This document shows, piece by piece, positions 12,101-23,100 of a DNA stretch of 58,500 bases (position 1 is the stretch's first letter; each line of letters begins with the position of its first letter). The DNA lies in NCBI GenBank assembly GCA_009760855.2, contig WPIO01000013.1, positions 2,304,001 through 2,362,500 on the forward strand. The letters run 5' to 3'. The notes beneath the pieces are model-generated. The model had not been told where the DNA came from, did not search any database, and saw only the letters and a list, made by a program, of their open reading frames with translations. The translations under genes were made by a program, and so were the position numbers. The DNA comes from Cristatella mucedo (lineage: Eukaryota > Bryozoa > Phylactolaemata > Cristatellidae).

Positions 12101-15100
12101 TTTGCCATCAGACGTTTTAACAGCATTAGCAGCATCAACAACTATATTGGCAAAGAAGTCACTGTCACAGCCAATAATCTTGCTGGAAATGCTGGTCTTT
12201 GCTGCATTCACAATGCAGTCTTTTCCGAGTTCATCTACACTAATGGTGAGGTGGTCTTGAATATACTTGACAGCTTCCCTGGAAAATGAGATGAAAAGCA
12301 GTCTAGTACTTTATATAGTACTAGAGCAAATTAACCCAAAACATTAGTGAGAACAATTTGCCGCATAAAGAGATAGGTACAAATCAATATCAGAACGAAT
12401 GGTTCTGACATGAGCAGGACAAGCTGACAGTCAGGGAACGTCAGCATACCAAGAAGTGGCAACAGTGCGAGTACTAAATAATAGAACATTGGTTTAATTA
12501 TGGGTAGCAATGTCACAATCAGCACAAAAGTCATGCTTCTTACTTGCAAGCAAGCCGATATCCACTGATGATCGAGGTAGGGTGCAGTTTCTGCCGCACC
12601 AACTCATCAGCATTGCGCAGCAGTTCGGCAGCTACAATAACCTGCAAGTATAGCCGAAGAATCCAGGCATTAGCGCTAACCGAGTTAACCACGAACTATT
12701 AAATACTGAGTTAGGTGCTACATTTCGGATAGTTGTGACTGATGACACAGCACTAACTCCAACAAGAAACTTTTCTTTTAACTTGGGTGGATAGATGTTT
12801 AGATGCATGGGTACTTACCACAGAAGTTGTTCCATCACCCACTTCTTCGTCCTGAAGCTGAGCCAGCTCACACAAAATCTTTGCAGCAGGATGTTCGACT
12901 TCGAGTAATTTGAGTATGGTGGCTCCGTCATTAGTAATTGTTACATCCTGTGACAGGAAATACACGGCTACCAAGGTGCATAACACTTCAAAAGAAAATA
13001 CAACTGCTTGTTAAAAACATTTTAAGGCTATTCAATTAAAACCACCCCAATTTAAAATTTGAGGCTTAATTGCTAGCACCATGAATGCAGCCAGACACGG
13101 CCATACACTTTGTAATAGGGGACACCTTTCCTAAGCATCCCACACTGCTTAATGGGAGGTCCAAACCTCTTGGCCCCCTGCCTAGGCGGCTGGCATAATC
13201 AGCATCTGACAAACAGTAACACACACTGGCAAGAAAAATCCATGCGCCCTGAGAGGTAACACAAATATAACACATTGCAGTTTTATAATCGAGGTAATCC
13301 AGGTAAGATTTAGCAGACTGTTTGCCTACTGCCACCTTGATTAGCCTACTAGGTGCTAAAAAAACGAAGTTTGTTTAGCGGTTTTAAGTGGGTCCCAAAA
13401 CAGTTGCGGCTTTCGAAGGATAGACTTTATTAGCACCAACAGATTATAGCAAAGTAAGAATTTTTGGAAGTGCCTAGTACCATTGACAAGAAAAATGCAT
13501 CTCAACAACTATGTCTGCATCAGTTCAGGAGTATTGGCGGTTTTAAAGACCAAATTTGTGCATACGAAGGTGTGGGCCAGACCTGGTTCGAGACTAAGCA
13601 AGAAAAAGAAACTGGAGGTATAGTTACAGCAACAAACCAGCTACATTATTTGACGTATCAAGAGTCGTGAGGCCCTATAAAACTGCTAAACAAGTTTTGA
13701 AAAACAAAGGAGATGCCAAAACCAGAATAATCTGCAAGCATTTAAAAGTTTCCAGTGAAATCATGAGAAGCTAGCTCAATCTGTTGAATGCATTTGGGAA
13801 AACAAGAGTTATGACCTAGGAAACTATTAAAAATAATTTCTTAATTGCCCGTGTATCACAAAAAGCTACGGTACGGCTTTTCTTTTGAACAGTATCGACG
13901 TCTAGCATCTCTTCAAAACATGTCAGTGCTATGGTTGGGGATACTCAAAATAGCATGTTTCAAAACTCTTGATGATTGCTGTTAAAGTGGCCGACAATCA
14001 TATTGTACTAATTTTTTGGAGGGGTATATTTATGTATAAATTTTAAATCGTAGTGATCATATTACTACAAAATTGTATACATCGAGAACGGTTACTATGT
14101 CGGAAGCCAGAAATTGCCTAGTCGACAAGGCTAAAACAGGGCCAGTGAATTCTGCACACGGTAAGAAAACCAAGTTGCTAGCATCACGAATTATTACAAA
14201 TATAGTTGACTCATGCAAATGATGTTCCGGATAAATTTTGTTGGCCAGCACTCCGTGAAACATTGAAATATCTGAGGGTATATATGTATATCTAAATCTA
14301 GGAATATGCTAGAGGTATTTAACCCCATCTCATTATCTACCCGGAAGCTGCAGACCCCTCCCCACGTTTTTTTTGAGCTTCACAGGAAGGCTGGCTGGCA
14401 GCAGCAGCATCGATGAGATGGATTGGGTTCAAAAGGCTTCTTCGCGTTACCATACGTAGTCCTCTTTTAATTACGTTGGGCTCCAGATTAGGGGCTACAC
14501 AAATTTACGTGAGGCTTAAGGCTTGCCAGGCAGGCATATCCAGTGAGCGGCACATGTGGCTCGGTCTCTTGGTGGCACGGCTTCAGCCTTTTGAGATGCA
14601 TCAGCCAGATGGCACTGCCAGATTCTTTATCTTCGAGAGCCAGCACTACAGGCTGCTAAATATCTTTGAAAGACGAGGATTAACCTAACATGTCGCAAAA
14701 GGATATATGGACAACTATATTACTAATTAACCGTGTTTGATTTCCAATTGCTCTGGCAGACACGGTTGTTCGGCTAGATAAGTAACATGTCTTTACTAAC
14801 TTTTACTAAGCATTAAATCCATTGCCAAGTGCCTAAAGCCCGGATCTCCTAATGATGGAGGGGTCTTTTTTTATATCAAAGCTTGTTTAAATTGAGTCCT
14901 TCCAGTTACTGTAATTATTATTTTCACATCAACAAAACAAGTTTATTTAAAGATGTGCCTTTAAGACCCCGGGAACCAACTAATGAGCTGCTTAAAGCAA
15001 ATCGGGGACATCTGGAAAGAAACATCTTATTCTCGGCTGGCTTAGTTACCCAGATGTTGGATAGGATGAGTAGCATTAGTTCCTATGACTATTGGTCATG

Positions 15101-18100
15101 TCCAGTCAAGAAATTTAACCAGGATCGTGGCACCCTATTAATTACTGGATGGGCCATGCAAAGAAAGCTTAACGTGAAGCAAGCACAATAGTTAAGTTCA
15201 CATCGGTCTAAAGCCGAAGGATGTGCATTGACATGGTATGTATGCCCACTTGTGATTATGAGCCGTGATGGCACACTAGGTAAGGCGGTTGCTTTCACGA
15301 CCTCGGTCCTGAGGTCGTGGGTTCGATCCCTGCGGTGAGCGATCCTTTATCGTCACTGCAAGCGGTGGTGATAGATGTAAAGCCTCTTCTGTCGCTATAC
15401 AAAAAGAGGCTGTTTAATCAGCTAGGATTTATTTATTTTTTAAATAATTTATGAACAACCAAACATTGATTTGCAGATAATGTGCCACATACCCCAACAT
15501 CGTCAACAAGCATCTTGTCCAGACCCACAGGGCCAAGGCTGCTTTTCACAATGTTTGCAATGGAGCAAACAGCAGTCACTGAAAAGAAGGAGAGTGCAAA
15601 TAGGAAAAACAACAAAGCAGGAGATGCACGACGACAAGGGCAGCATTAGCTAACAGCCACAAGGTATCGCCTCGGCAGAAGCATCTTTGCTCCCACACCT
15701 GGCAATTCAATGAATGGATTCAGCTTAGCCATTTCAAGGCTAAGGGAGCTTTCAATAGGCCTAGCTAGTCGCCAGCTACATTTACAAGACCTAACTATTG
15801 TAGGAGCAATTAGCCAAACTTCGTCCGGTGTTCATGATGCCCTTTGGTGATCTTGGTCTAATTCCTTCCATAATCTTGTTGGAGATGGTTATAAATAAGT
15901 TGAATCGTGACAATGCAGCACAAACAATAGGCTTTGGCTACCAGCTAGGCCACCTGCATAAATCGGTTAGCACTTACATATAAGCTAAAACCAACAACGG
16001 CCATAATACTAAATACTAATTATAATAATACATTTGTATTGCACCATCAGAGAACTGAACCTCTTCATAGGTTATTTACATATGCTGTACAGACAACATT
16101 AATGAAAAGTAGGTGGTAACGTCTGCAAGCAGCCGGCACGGTGTAAGAAGGTACATGCACACGAAATATGAATCACCAAGACCCACCAAATGCTGCAATT
16201 AAAAGGTGAGCTTTAAAAAACATGCACAGTCGACATGGATACAAAACGAGGGTGAAGTCTACCTGAAAAACTGCCTGCAGAGCTGCCCAGACACTGCATT
16301 ATTACTTAAGATAAGAACTAGTATTAAGAATTACTTTATTAAAAATTACTAGAGATAAGAATTACTTATGTATGACATGACGTATTCCATTTCCCTGAAA
16401 AAGAGACTGAACTGAATAGTCGGAAATAAAGCCTGGTCTCAGGAATACAAAAAACCCAGTGTCGAGTGTAGATCTACTTTATCTGCAGTTATCCACAAGA
16501 TCATGCCACTAATAGACGGCTGTATCCAACACGTTCATTTTAATTCAATAAATGTATATATGCAAAGTCTATACAGTGCTTGTACCACTGGCCCAAAAAA
16601 TCTAAACATGTCAGGAATAAGGATAAAACAGCATGCGTTGCCAATTTCACAAAATCGAGGTCAACAAATGCCACCAGGGGGATATTAATCTGAGGAACTA
16701 TTTGTGATAATTATAACCATAATATTAAGATATTTGTATGGCACTGCAGAAGAACAGGACAATGCAAACAGACGGAGCAAATAATGTTCAGAAAAGATTT
16801 TCTAGCCTCCTTTTAAATGTTTTCAAATTAGGGGATGTCACGACGTCAGGCGGGAGTAAGTTCTACGCTTTAGGGGCATACGAACTGAAGACACCGTCTC
16901 CAACAACAGAGGCACAGTTAAACGACCTAAGTGAAAATAGCAGGTGGTACGATGCAGTGCCTGCACTGCACTGACTTGATGCAAGTATTTCGAATAGGTA
17001 GTCCAGAGCACGAGCATACAGGGATCTACGAGTAAGTTGATAGCACCTTAAAAGTTAATTCGTTGCTAGACCGGGAGCCAGTGCATTTCGATGAGAGGTG
17101 CAATTAGGCTGTGGTGAGGTTCACGACAGACAAGCCGAGCTGCAGTTTGATAGGACCGGCAAACATCTTATAAACTGGAACACCCTCCCGAGCTGCGTCA
17201 GAACATCCCCTGACTTGACCACATTTAAAAAGAGCTTAAAACACCTATTTAGGACAGCATTTAGTGGGTCCCTGTGATTCATCCTTCACGTGCTTACGTG
17301 TGCTGACACTGTGCATGCTGCCACTAACCACATTTGCATGCTGACCCTGTGAATGTCACCCCTAACCATGTTATTCATTTTGTTTGTTTATCAAACACGA
17401 TATTACTCACCATTCAATTGCATTTCCCTTTGTAGCAAATGTAAAGCGCCTAGAGAGAGATTGAGTTCTCTGAGGGGGCTTTATAAAGTTCATTATTATA
17501 ATATTATATAACATGGGCAGGAAGACCTGCAAGCAGTGAGATACAGAAGGCAAGATGAGGTCACAATGTACAGACCAGCTTTGCTCTGGTCCCTGTAAGC
17601 AGGCCCTCCGTGTAACATATCCATGATTACAGAATTTCAAGCTCAATGATGTCAAATGACGTGCATAACAAAATTTATCCAACCGAAATCAGAAATGCAC
17701 TAATTTAGTGATATACAACCAGAGCTTAACTAATGCATAAAATTTCAAGTTGATCCGAGCAGTATTACACAAGTTACAGAATCTACAAGGCATGAAGCTA
17801 TAAACCCATTTAAAAGTCACAGCATGCACCCCAATAAGCTGCAAATAGGTATTTCGATGTACCCAAGTTCATTAAGTCGGGAGAAAAGTATGATACCGAG
17901 ATCGGCAAATTTTTTATTTGTAGGTAAGTTGCTTCTGGATTACTTCCAGGTGAGGAATTGTTTGCATTCATTAAAATAAAAGCACTAAGGAAAGAGTGAA
18001 AATAGCTATTCCTCCACAAGTGGTCACTGAGCTCGGGTATGAAAGTAAAGGCTGGTGGCATCGGTTACAGTTGGACGGCAAGTTGATTTTAGCCAAGTCT

Positions 18101-19857
18101 CGATCGCAGTAAATGAGACATGACCAGTAATAATAATAATAGTACATTTGATATAGCGCTCTCAGAGAACAATCTCTTTCTGAACACTTTACATTTGCTG
18201 CAAAAGAAGCACGAGCAGTCAAGAATCAAGTCATGTTTCATTAAGGATTTATTGCACAGTGAATGTGCATTCCATAGCTAACTTGTGACCTATGAGCACC
18301 TCTTGTTTGTAGTAATGAGCGATACCAAGGCCCATTCAAATACACAGGATTGTAAGGAGGATGTACGGTCACCTGGCACAGCTGCCCACACACCTCCGGC
18401 AAACAATGTCAGTGTAAGTTACAATAATAATAATAATAATAATAATGCACTCGATAAAGCGCCCTCAGAGAACTCAATCACTTTCTAGGCACTTTACATT
18501 TGCTGCAAAGGGAATTTATCATCTTGTCTCCAGTGCTCTGACAGCAATCACGGCTTTCGCTGGCTTCAATTAGCTGCAGAAACGTAATACTGCGACCGGT
18601 GGGTGAAGCACAATCTGACTGGCATCCTCAGTCGCAGGGAAACAGTGCTCCACCAAGCTGTGCCAACAACCTGACAAAATATGATTCCGACTCAAATGAT
18701 ACACTAGCCGGGATGATGATGCCAAACCATACAGTTCTCTCCAGCCCCGAAGGGGATGCTGGTCTTTAAACATCTGCCGTATAATGATCGATGGTGACCG
18801 GATATCCGTAAAAAAAAATCCTAGCTGATTGAACAGCTTCTTTTTGTATAGCGACAGAAGAGCCTTTACGGCTATCACCACCGCTTGCAGTGGCGATAAA
18901 GAATCGCCCACCGCAGGAATCGAACCCACGACCTCGGGACCGATGTCGTGAAAGCAACCACCTTACCTAGTGTGCCATCACGACTCACTAAGACAAAGTG
19001 CCTCCGTACTGGTCTTTACTCCACAATGCATTGCAGAGCTTATTTAGTTAGGTAAAAGCGGGTATTTCAAGAGCGAAAGCGTGCTGTGTGAAGGAGTGGT
19101 CTGAGGACTTCCTACTTGGACAAAGATCTCACTCGTGCGAAGTACCACTAGCAACATGACGCCTAGCGTAAACTTGATTTATTTACGAACCATACGATTG
19201 TGGGACTTAATTTTTCAAGCCTAACTGAAAAGTTGACATGAGGTATGCGCAGGAGCGTCGCCTGGGTATATCAACATCGGGTTTTGTACCACGACGGAAG
19301 GAAGTTACGCGGCTTCCCATTCGGTAGCCAAGCCAACCTTAATAGCAGCGGCATACTATTGCGCATGAGCGAGAGGCTACCTTTAACAGAAGGAAAGGAA
19401 CCACTCGATCTAAAAGAAAGGCAAAGTATACGTCATGATGCAAGCAAGACACGGCTACAAGCCTACGGGAAAGCCGAGAGAACGGTGAGTCGGGAAGAAA
19501 TGGTGGAATTTCAGAGGGCGAACCAAAGACCCCAGCTCTTGCAATGACTAGAAGACAGAGCTGCTGGAGCTGCTGAAAGTAAAGTATAGTGAAGCACATT
19601 ATTTCATTCAAAAATTTGCTGCCCACCATGAAAGTCACCCGACTAGGCTTCCGAGGAGGGAGCCGGCATCGCAAGTAGGCGACAGGCACGTGGTCGCACT
19701 GAAAGAGAGCCGTGCTCAGAGAATCTAAAATACGCCACTGCTTTGTTCCAATTAATAAAAAGCACGTCTTCACACAGTACATACCATTCTGAGTTCTGAC
19801 AGATTCGCCACTGGTTCGTTCTCCACCAATACTCAGCGCCGCGGTCGTCGACGCCAT
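5963..19857 (-). CDS. CCT1: T-complex protein 1 subunit alpha (CCT1), complete 11-exon gene
   Basis: Encodes the alpha subunit of the cytosolic group II chaperonin TRiC/CCT, which folds actin, tubulin and other proteins in an ATP-driven double ring. The coding exons on the minus strand are 19857-19785, 15578-15493, 12947-12819, 12641-12544, 12278-12090, 11973-11743, 11118-10943, 10847-10724, 8884-8692, 6507-6344 and 6176-5963. All junctions are GT-AG and all phases match, giving 558 residues against about 556 in vertebrates. Visible hallmarks are [15 protein letters not shown], the ATP-site NDGAT near residue 59, GDGTT at 90-94, [19 protein letters not shown] in the apical domain, SVVPGGG near 410-416 and GVFEP near the C-terminus. 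I see no stop or frameshift, so it looks functional. The start codon is the first ATG and is followed by the usual variable N-terminus. The introns are loaded with LINE and SINE pieces. It shares a 213-bp promoter interval with the crotonase gene. Confidence 0.96.
6344..6507 (-). CDS. CCT1: CCT1 exon 10
   Basis: Codes residues 434-487 plus two bases of Trp488: [39 protein letters not shown]. The acceptor is TCTTCAG and the donor GTATGT. Confidence 0.95.
6508..8691 (-). other. CCT1 intron 9
   Basis: A 2.2-kb intron with no open frame that resembles a known protein. It contains only the 22-bp direct repeat at 8367-8420 and A-rich stretches. I see no recognisable mobile element. Confidence 0.8.
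8367..8420. repeat. 22-bp direct repeat
   Basis: GACTTTTTAGGAGATCCTTT and two further T are repeated exactly with a 32-base period, separated by an A-rich spacer, within CCT1 intron 9. Confidence 0.9.
8692..8884 (-). CDS. CCT1: CCT1 exon 9
   Basis: Codes residues 369-433: [40 protein letters not shown] and the helix [15 protein letters not shown]. The GGG at about 414-416 belongs to the nucleotide-binding pocket. The donor is GTAAGA. Confidence 0.96.
8885..10723 (-). other. CCT1 intron 8
   Basis: A 1.8-kb intron. The part next to exon 9 holds a minus-strand family B LINE fragment (about 8990-9410). I see nothing else recognisable. Confidence 0.8.
8990..9410 (-). mobile_element. Family B LINE fragment
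   Basis: The minus strand encodes decayed reverse-transcriptase C-terminal pieces ([27 protein letters not shown]). It matches copies at 38780-38960 and 50760-51000. Confidence 0.8.
10724..10847 (-). CDS. CCT1: CCT1 exon 8
   Basis: Codes residues 328-368 plus two bases of 369, read from phase 1 as [17 protein letters not shown] and [20 protein letters not shown]. There is no long open frame here to flag it; it was found by homology to the linker between the apical and equatorial domains. Confidence 0.93.
10943..11118 (-). CDS. CCT1: CCT1 exon 7
   Basis: Codes residues 269-327 plus one base of Gly328: [40 protein letters not shown] and [10 protein letters not shown]. The donor is GTAGCA, slightly atypical but the only one in phase. 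Confidence 0.95.
11119..11742 (-). other. CCT1 intron 6
   Basis: A 624-bp intron. The open frames on its plus strand have no protein-like conservation that I recognise. I see no repeat. Confidence 0.75.
11743..11973 (-). CDS. CCT1: CCT1 exon 6
   Basis: Codes residues 192-268 plus part of Arg269. It includes [33 protein letters not shown] and [10 protein letters not shown], the apical domain core. It is flanked by a TTTGTAG acceptor and a GTATGT donor. Confidence 0.96.
12090..12278 (-). CDS. CCT1: CCT1 exon 5
   Basis: Codes residues 129-191 plus two bases of Arg192. It includes [13 protein letters not shown] and [11 protein letters not shown], the start of the intermediate and apical region. 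The segment after VVDAA is the least conserved part, as in other CCT1 proteins. Confidence 0.95.
12544..12641 (-). CDS. CCT1: CCT1 exon 4
   Basis: Codes residues 97-128 ([15 protein letters not shown] through [13 protein letters not shown]) plus two bases of Lys129. The acceptor TTGCAG and donor GTAAGA fit the phases of both neighbours. Confidence 0.94.
12819..12947 (-). CDS. CCT1: CCT1 exon 3
   Basis: Codes residues 54-96, carrying [13 protein letters not shown] and VGDGTTSV, which bind nucleotide and Mg2+ in group II chaperonins. It is 43 whole codons with a GTAAGT donor. Confidence 0.96.
12948..15492 (-). other. CCT1 intron 2
   Basis: A 2.5-kb intron. It carries a tRNA-type SINE at 15262-15432, starting about 60 bases from exon 2. 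The remainder is unrecognised AT-rich sequence. Confidence 0.8.
15262..15432 (+). mobile_element. tRNA-derived SINE, type 1
   Basis: The tRNA-like head has box A around TGGCACACTAGGTAAGGC and box B GGGTTCGATCCC. A body with AAGCGGTGGTGATAG follows, then a 3' end ATCAGCTAGGATTT with T/A-rich sequence. It is about 90% identical by eye to the copy at 18810-18988. Confidence 0.85.
15493..15578 (-). CDS. CCT1: CCT1 exon 2
   Basis: Codes residues 25-53, including [20 protein letters not shown], the strongly conserved equatorial-domain segment. It has a CTTTTCAG acceptor and a GTATGT donor. Inverted copies of a tRNA-type SINE lie on either side of it. Confidence 0.96.
16020..16095 (-). repeat. LINE/SINE tail fragment
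   Basis: Minus-strand copy of the common tail with an ATT-rich end (AATAATACATTTGTATTGCA on the plus strand). Confidence 0.7.
16790..17175 (-). mobile_element. Family B LINE fragment, inverted half
   Basis: Minus-strand reverse-transcriptase C-terminal region, decayed. The plus strand carries TAGGGGCATACGAACTGAAG, as in other minus copies. It abuts a plus-strand fragment of the same family. Confidence 0.75.
17180..17510 (+). mobile_element. Family B LINE 3' end
   Basis: Plus-strand sequence from CCTGACTTGACCACATTTAA through CATTTAGTGGGTCCCTGTGA to the tail AAATGTAAAGCGCCTAGAGA and an ATT-rich end. Confidence 0.85.
18125..18205 (-). repeat. LINE/SINE tail fragment
   Basis: Minus-strand common tail preceded by TAATAATAATAATAG on the plus strand. 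Confidence 0.8.
18420..18515 (-). repeat. LINE/SINE tail fragment
   Basis: Minus-strand common tail with an AAT repeat of about eight units. Confidence 0.85.
18810..18988 (-). mobile_element. tRNA-derived SINE, type 1 (inverted copy)
   Basis: On the minus strand it has the same head, body and 3' end as 15262-15432, with a T-rich end at 18811. It lies in CCT1 intron 1. Confidence 0.85.
19785..19857 (-). CDS. CCT1: CCT1 exon 1 (start codon)
   Basis: Codes residues 1-24, beginning [12 protein letters not shown] and ending in the conserved RTQN. It leaves one base of the next codon and stops at a GTATGT donor. It lies 4.2 kb from exon 2. Confidence 0.92.
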
Positions 19858-20070
19858 TTTTCGTAACTGCGTTACCGAGTGTGGGGCCGGGGCGGCTTGG
19901 GTAGCGGCTGCCCAACAATTTGTCGTAGTTCTTGATAATTCTATTATTTTTTTTTAAATATTTAAAATTATTGTTATAAAACTCTAACTGCTGTTATCAC
20001 AAATACTCAATCGCTTTCCTTTTCAGCCGGCGAAAAGGCAGGGCAGAAAGCAAGAGTGAAAACGGAAGCA
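19858..20070. promoter_or_regulatory. Bidirectional promoter interval of CCT1 and the crotonase gene
   Basis: Only 213 bases separate the two divergent start codons, so both promoters and both 5' UTRs must lie here or in the first exons. The CCT1 side is GC-rich (GGGGCCGGGGCGGC near 19884). The centre, around 19945-19980, is a run of T and A. A CTTTTCAG near 20018 could be a 5' UTR splice acceptor for the crotonase gene. No canonical TATA box is clear. Confidence 0.6.
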
Positions 20071-20170
20071 ATGGCGCGGCACCTGCTGGTGCAAGCTTCT
20101 GGTCTTCTTCGTCGCACCGGCCTTCCTGGCGTGAGGGCTCTGTGCTCGGCTGCTGCGAGCATGCGGAAAG
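20071..20170 (+). CDS. Crotonase exon 1 (presequence)
   Basis: Codes residues 1-33 ([17 protein letters not shown] then an Ala/Ser/Cys-rich stretch) and one base of Asp34. The donor is GTTAGA. The composition suits mitochondrial import. There is no upstream in-frame ATG in the short intergenic gap. Confidence 0.85.
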
Positions 20171-23100
20171 GTTAGAGTGCGAAAATTAAATCCTCTTCAT
20201 GTAGTTTCTGCGATGGATTCCTTGCCCAAGAACGTACATTTGTCCCAACGGTGGGCTGACCTATCCTGAATCGCTTTGAACAAAAATGCTATAAAGATGT
20301 GCGATAGGACTGGTCTGAAATCATTTTGGAATGGTGCGCCCGTCATAAAACATGGTCTTCTTAGTCCTACTTGCAGTAAATGTAGAGTGATCTCAGAATC
20401 CAAACGCTGGAGAAAATTATCATTCTTTTATTCGATGCTGCATTTCCAATCCTCACATCTGTCGCCTCGCTCTGCGTCGAAATATTGTCTTCCTTTTCTG
20501 TAACCACACCTCAGCCACCTGTTGATATCACTGCATAGTTGTTCTATGTGGTTCAAAGCAGTTGACTGGCTGGGCCACTGCTTCAGCACCAAACAGGGAT
20601 TTATCTAAACACCTGTGCAACAAGTTACATCGCAGCTGCCACATCACAACAATTATAACCGACCTATACTGCTTACGAGTCAAGCAACGCATCGAATTAA
20701 AGGTTTTGTCGCTCACTTTTATGTCCCTCCATTCTTTATCTCCAGCCTACCTATCAGATGTACTGCCCCACCAGGCTATGCATCGTACCACCGCCTTTCG
20801 AAATCTAGCTGTTTACCTACACCTCATACAAACCTCAAATCCTTTGGAGACCGTGCCTTTAGTTTGTATGCTCCCAAAGCCTGGAACTCACTCGCGACTT
20901 GCGTCCCGACATCTGACGACCACATTTAAAAAGAAACTAAAAATGCATTTATTTAGGACAGCATTTAGTGGGGCCCTGTGATTCGTCCTGTATGTGTTTA
21001 TGCGTGCTGACACTGTGCATGCTGCCACTAACCATACTTGAATGCTGGCCCTGTGCATGTCACCCCTAACCATGTTGTTCTTGTTGTTTATTGAGCATCA
21101 TACCACTGACCATTCGATTCGTGCTTCCTTTGCAGCAAATGTAAAGTGCCTAGAAAAAGATTGAGTTCTCTGAGGGGGCTTTATCAAATGTATTATTATT
21201 ATTATTAACTTAGAGAGCAGACTTAGGGCATTTTGATCTCGCGGCATGCACTACTTTCCACTTATTATTTCAAAATACGACTCCTATCTTTCGGTCATAT
21301 TTTTCACATCATGTAACACTGCACCGATTGCGGTTTACATCCAGTCAGGTGTGCGCATGGTTTGTGTTGGTAATGTCCGAGAGTATGTGTGAGTGTGCAT
21401 GTGCTTGTGTTTTTTGCCCTAACTACTTCGTTCAGAACTCAAAAGCTGGTTTGACCCAGTGTTTAAGGTACTCGCCCCAATCAAGGTCTGGCCGAGGTCG
21501 TGGGTCGAGCCCCGTGGCATATGTGAAGTGCCTGAATAGAGATTGAGTTCTCTTAGGGTGCTATACAAATGAATTAAAAAATGCTACAAAAAATCAGGCC
21601 AGCCTTTATACCCAGTTATGACTAGACTAATTAGTTTGCTTTATTTGCGTTTAGCCAACTACATCATCACTACATCTAGACCTTTTAACAAATAAATCAA
21701 GCGATACCTCAATACTAATTAATAGAAGTCCTTTGAACCCCCTTCTAGCTTTGTTGGCCTAGGCCAACAGCCGATCTTTTATCAAGCATATTAAAGTTAT
21801 GCAAAACGTGAACATTTTTGTCGACAGCCTAAAAACTAACAATTATGCTGCTGGCATGTGTGCATTTAGTGTGACGTCGTGCCATCAAGATTTTTTATGA
21901 CCTCCTTTATCTAGCCAGCCATAGAGGTAATGATGTTCATCATTGTCTCTCCTGCTACAGCACATTCGGTGAGCCTGAGTGTAATCATAGAAAATCATAG
22001 AAAACTCTTTGATTACCCATTTACAGCCACAGCAGCACCTTCCATACTGGGAGGATTTATTTATGCCCGAGTGTGTAGCTATACTTATCCAACCGAATCT
22101 TAAATTAACTGTTTTAGCTTCACTAGCAGAGCTGAAATCACATTTCAAATTTAACGTTGATCCGTGAAGTATTAGCCGACTTATGAATTTTACAAGGCCC
22201 AAAGCTACACTGTAAATGAAGCTGTTTGAAAATCACTAGCGTGTACATAGCATCACAATCACTAGCATATACAACTACATACACAAGCTGCAAACATGTA
22301 CCTTGATGTGTCAAGGTTCAACAAGTTAAGACTCAAGTCGCATATGATGCGAGAATTTGTAGATGTTTTATTTGTAGATATGTTGCTTCTGGTTTACTTC
22401 CTGGTTAGACATGGTTTGCATAATCATTCTTTTAATGCTTTTTTATGTGGAAAAATATCAAAACATCGAACTGCATTTCTGTCACGTTGGTCGTTTGAAA
22501 GGCACTATAGACAAAAATCGAATGCTTGACCAATCCTCTCGGGGGTTTTCTTCACTTCGGCATCAAAATCTGTCTGGCAAATCTGTTAAATCACCCACAG
22601 GCAAACTGCTTTTGTGGCAACATTATTGAGTAAATGTTCAGTACAAGCCTGCATGTTTTGAAACGCTCCCTACCCAATGTCAATGATTAAATGGAGGTGC
22701 TTGCAAGAAAGGTGCATACATCTGTGCAGCGGTTTTTTATTGGAAGCACCTTGAGGGTAGGCACTTTTTCTGACTGGCCAACAGATTTGGTATCAATAAG
22801 TTAGAGAATTAGGATGGTGCACTTGTCTGTTCATTGGTGAAGCTGCTAACAAAGGGCCGAAGGGCTGGAAAAAAAAAAGGATTATGGCATCATTTGATGA
22901 CCAGCTCGTTTTTTGCAGTTTTTTTGCAAACGCTTCGTTCATTTTGTTCGTTGCATGCTAGTCTTGATCTGTCATGGAGCCTGTATACCCCTTCTATCAG
23001 TGTTGTGAAATGCTAAATCTTGTACCCGATATGCAACTTCGAAAATGCTAGGTTTTCAAGCCAGTCTTGCAGAGAATTTGCCTGCCGAATTCCAGAAAGC

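Larger units (their letters stand above)
15579..19784 (-). other. CCT1 intron 1
   Basis: A 4.2-kb first intron. It contains several minus-strand LINE/SINE tails (about 16020, 18125 and 18420), two opposed family B LINE fragments at 16790-17510 and a minus-strand tRNA-type SINE at 18810-18988. No coding exon is apparent. Confidence 0.8.

Noticed and set aside
16120-16720. Possible microRNA or snoRNA hosted in CCT1 intron 1
   Set aside because: CCT1 introns host snoRNAs in vertebrates, but I found no paired box C/D or H/ACA arrangement here.
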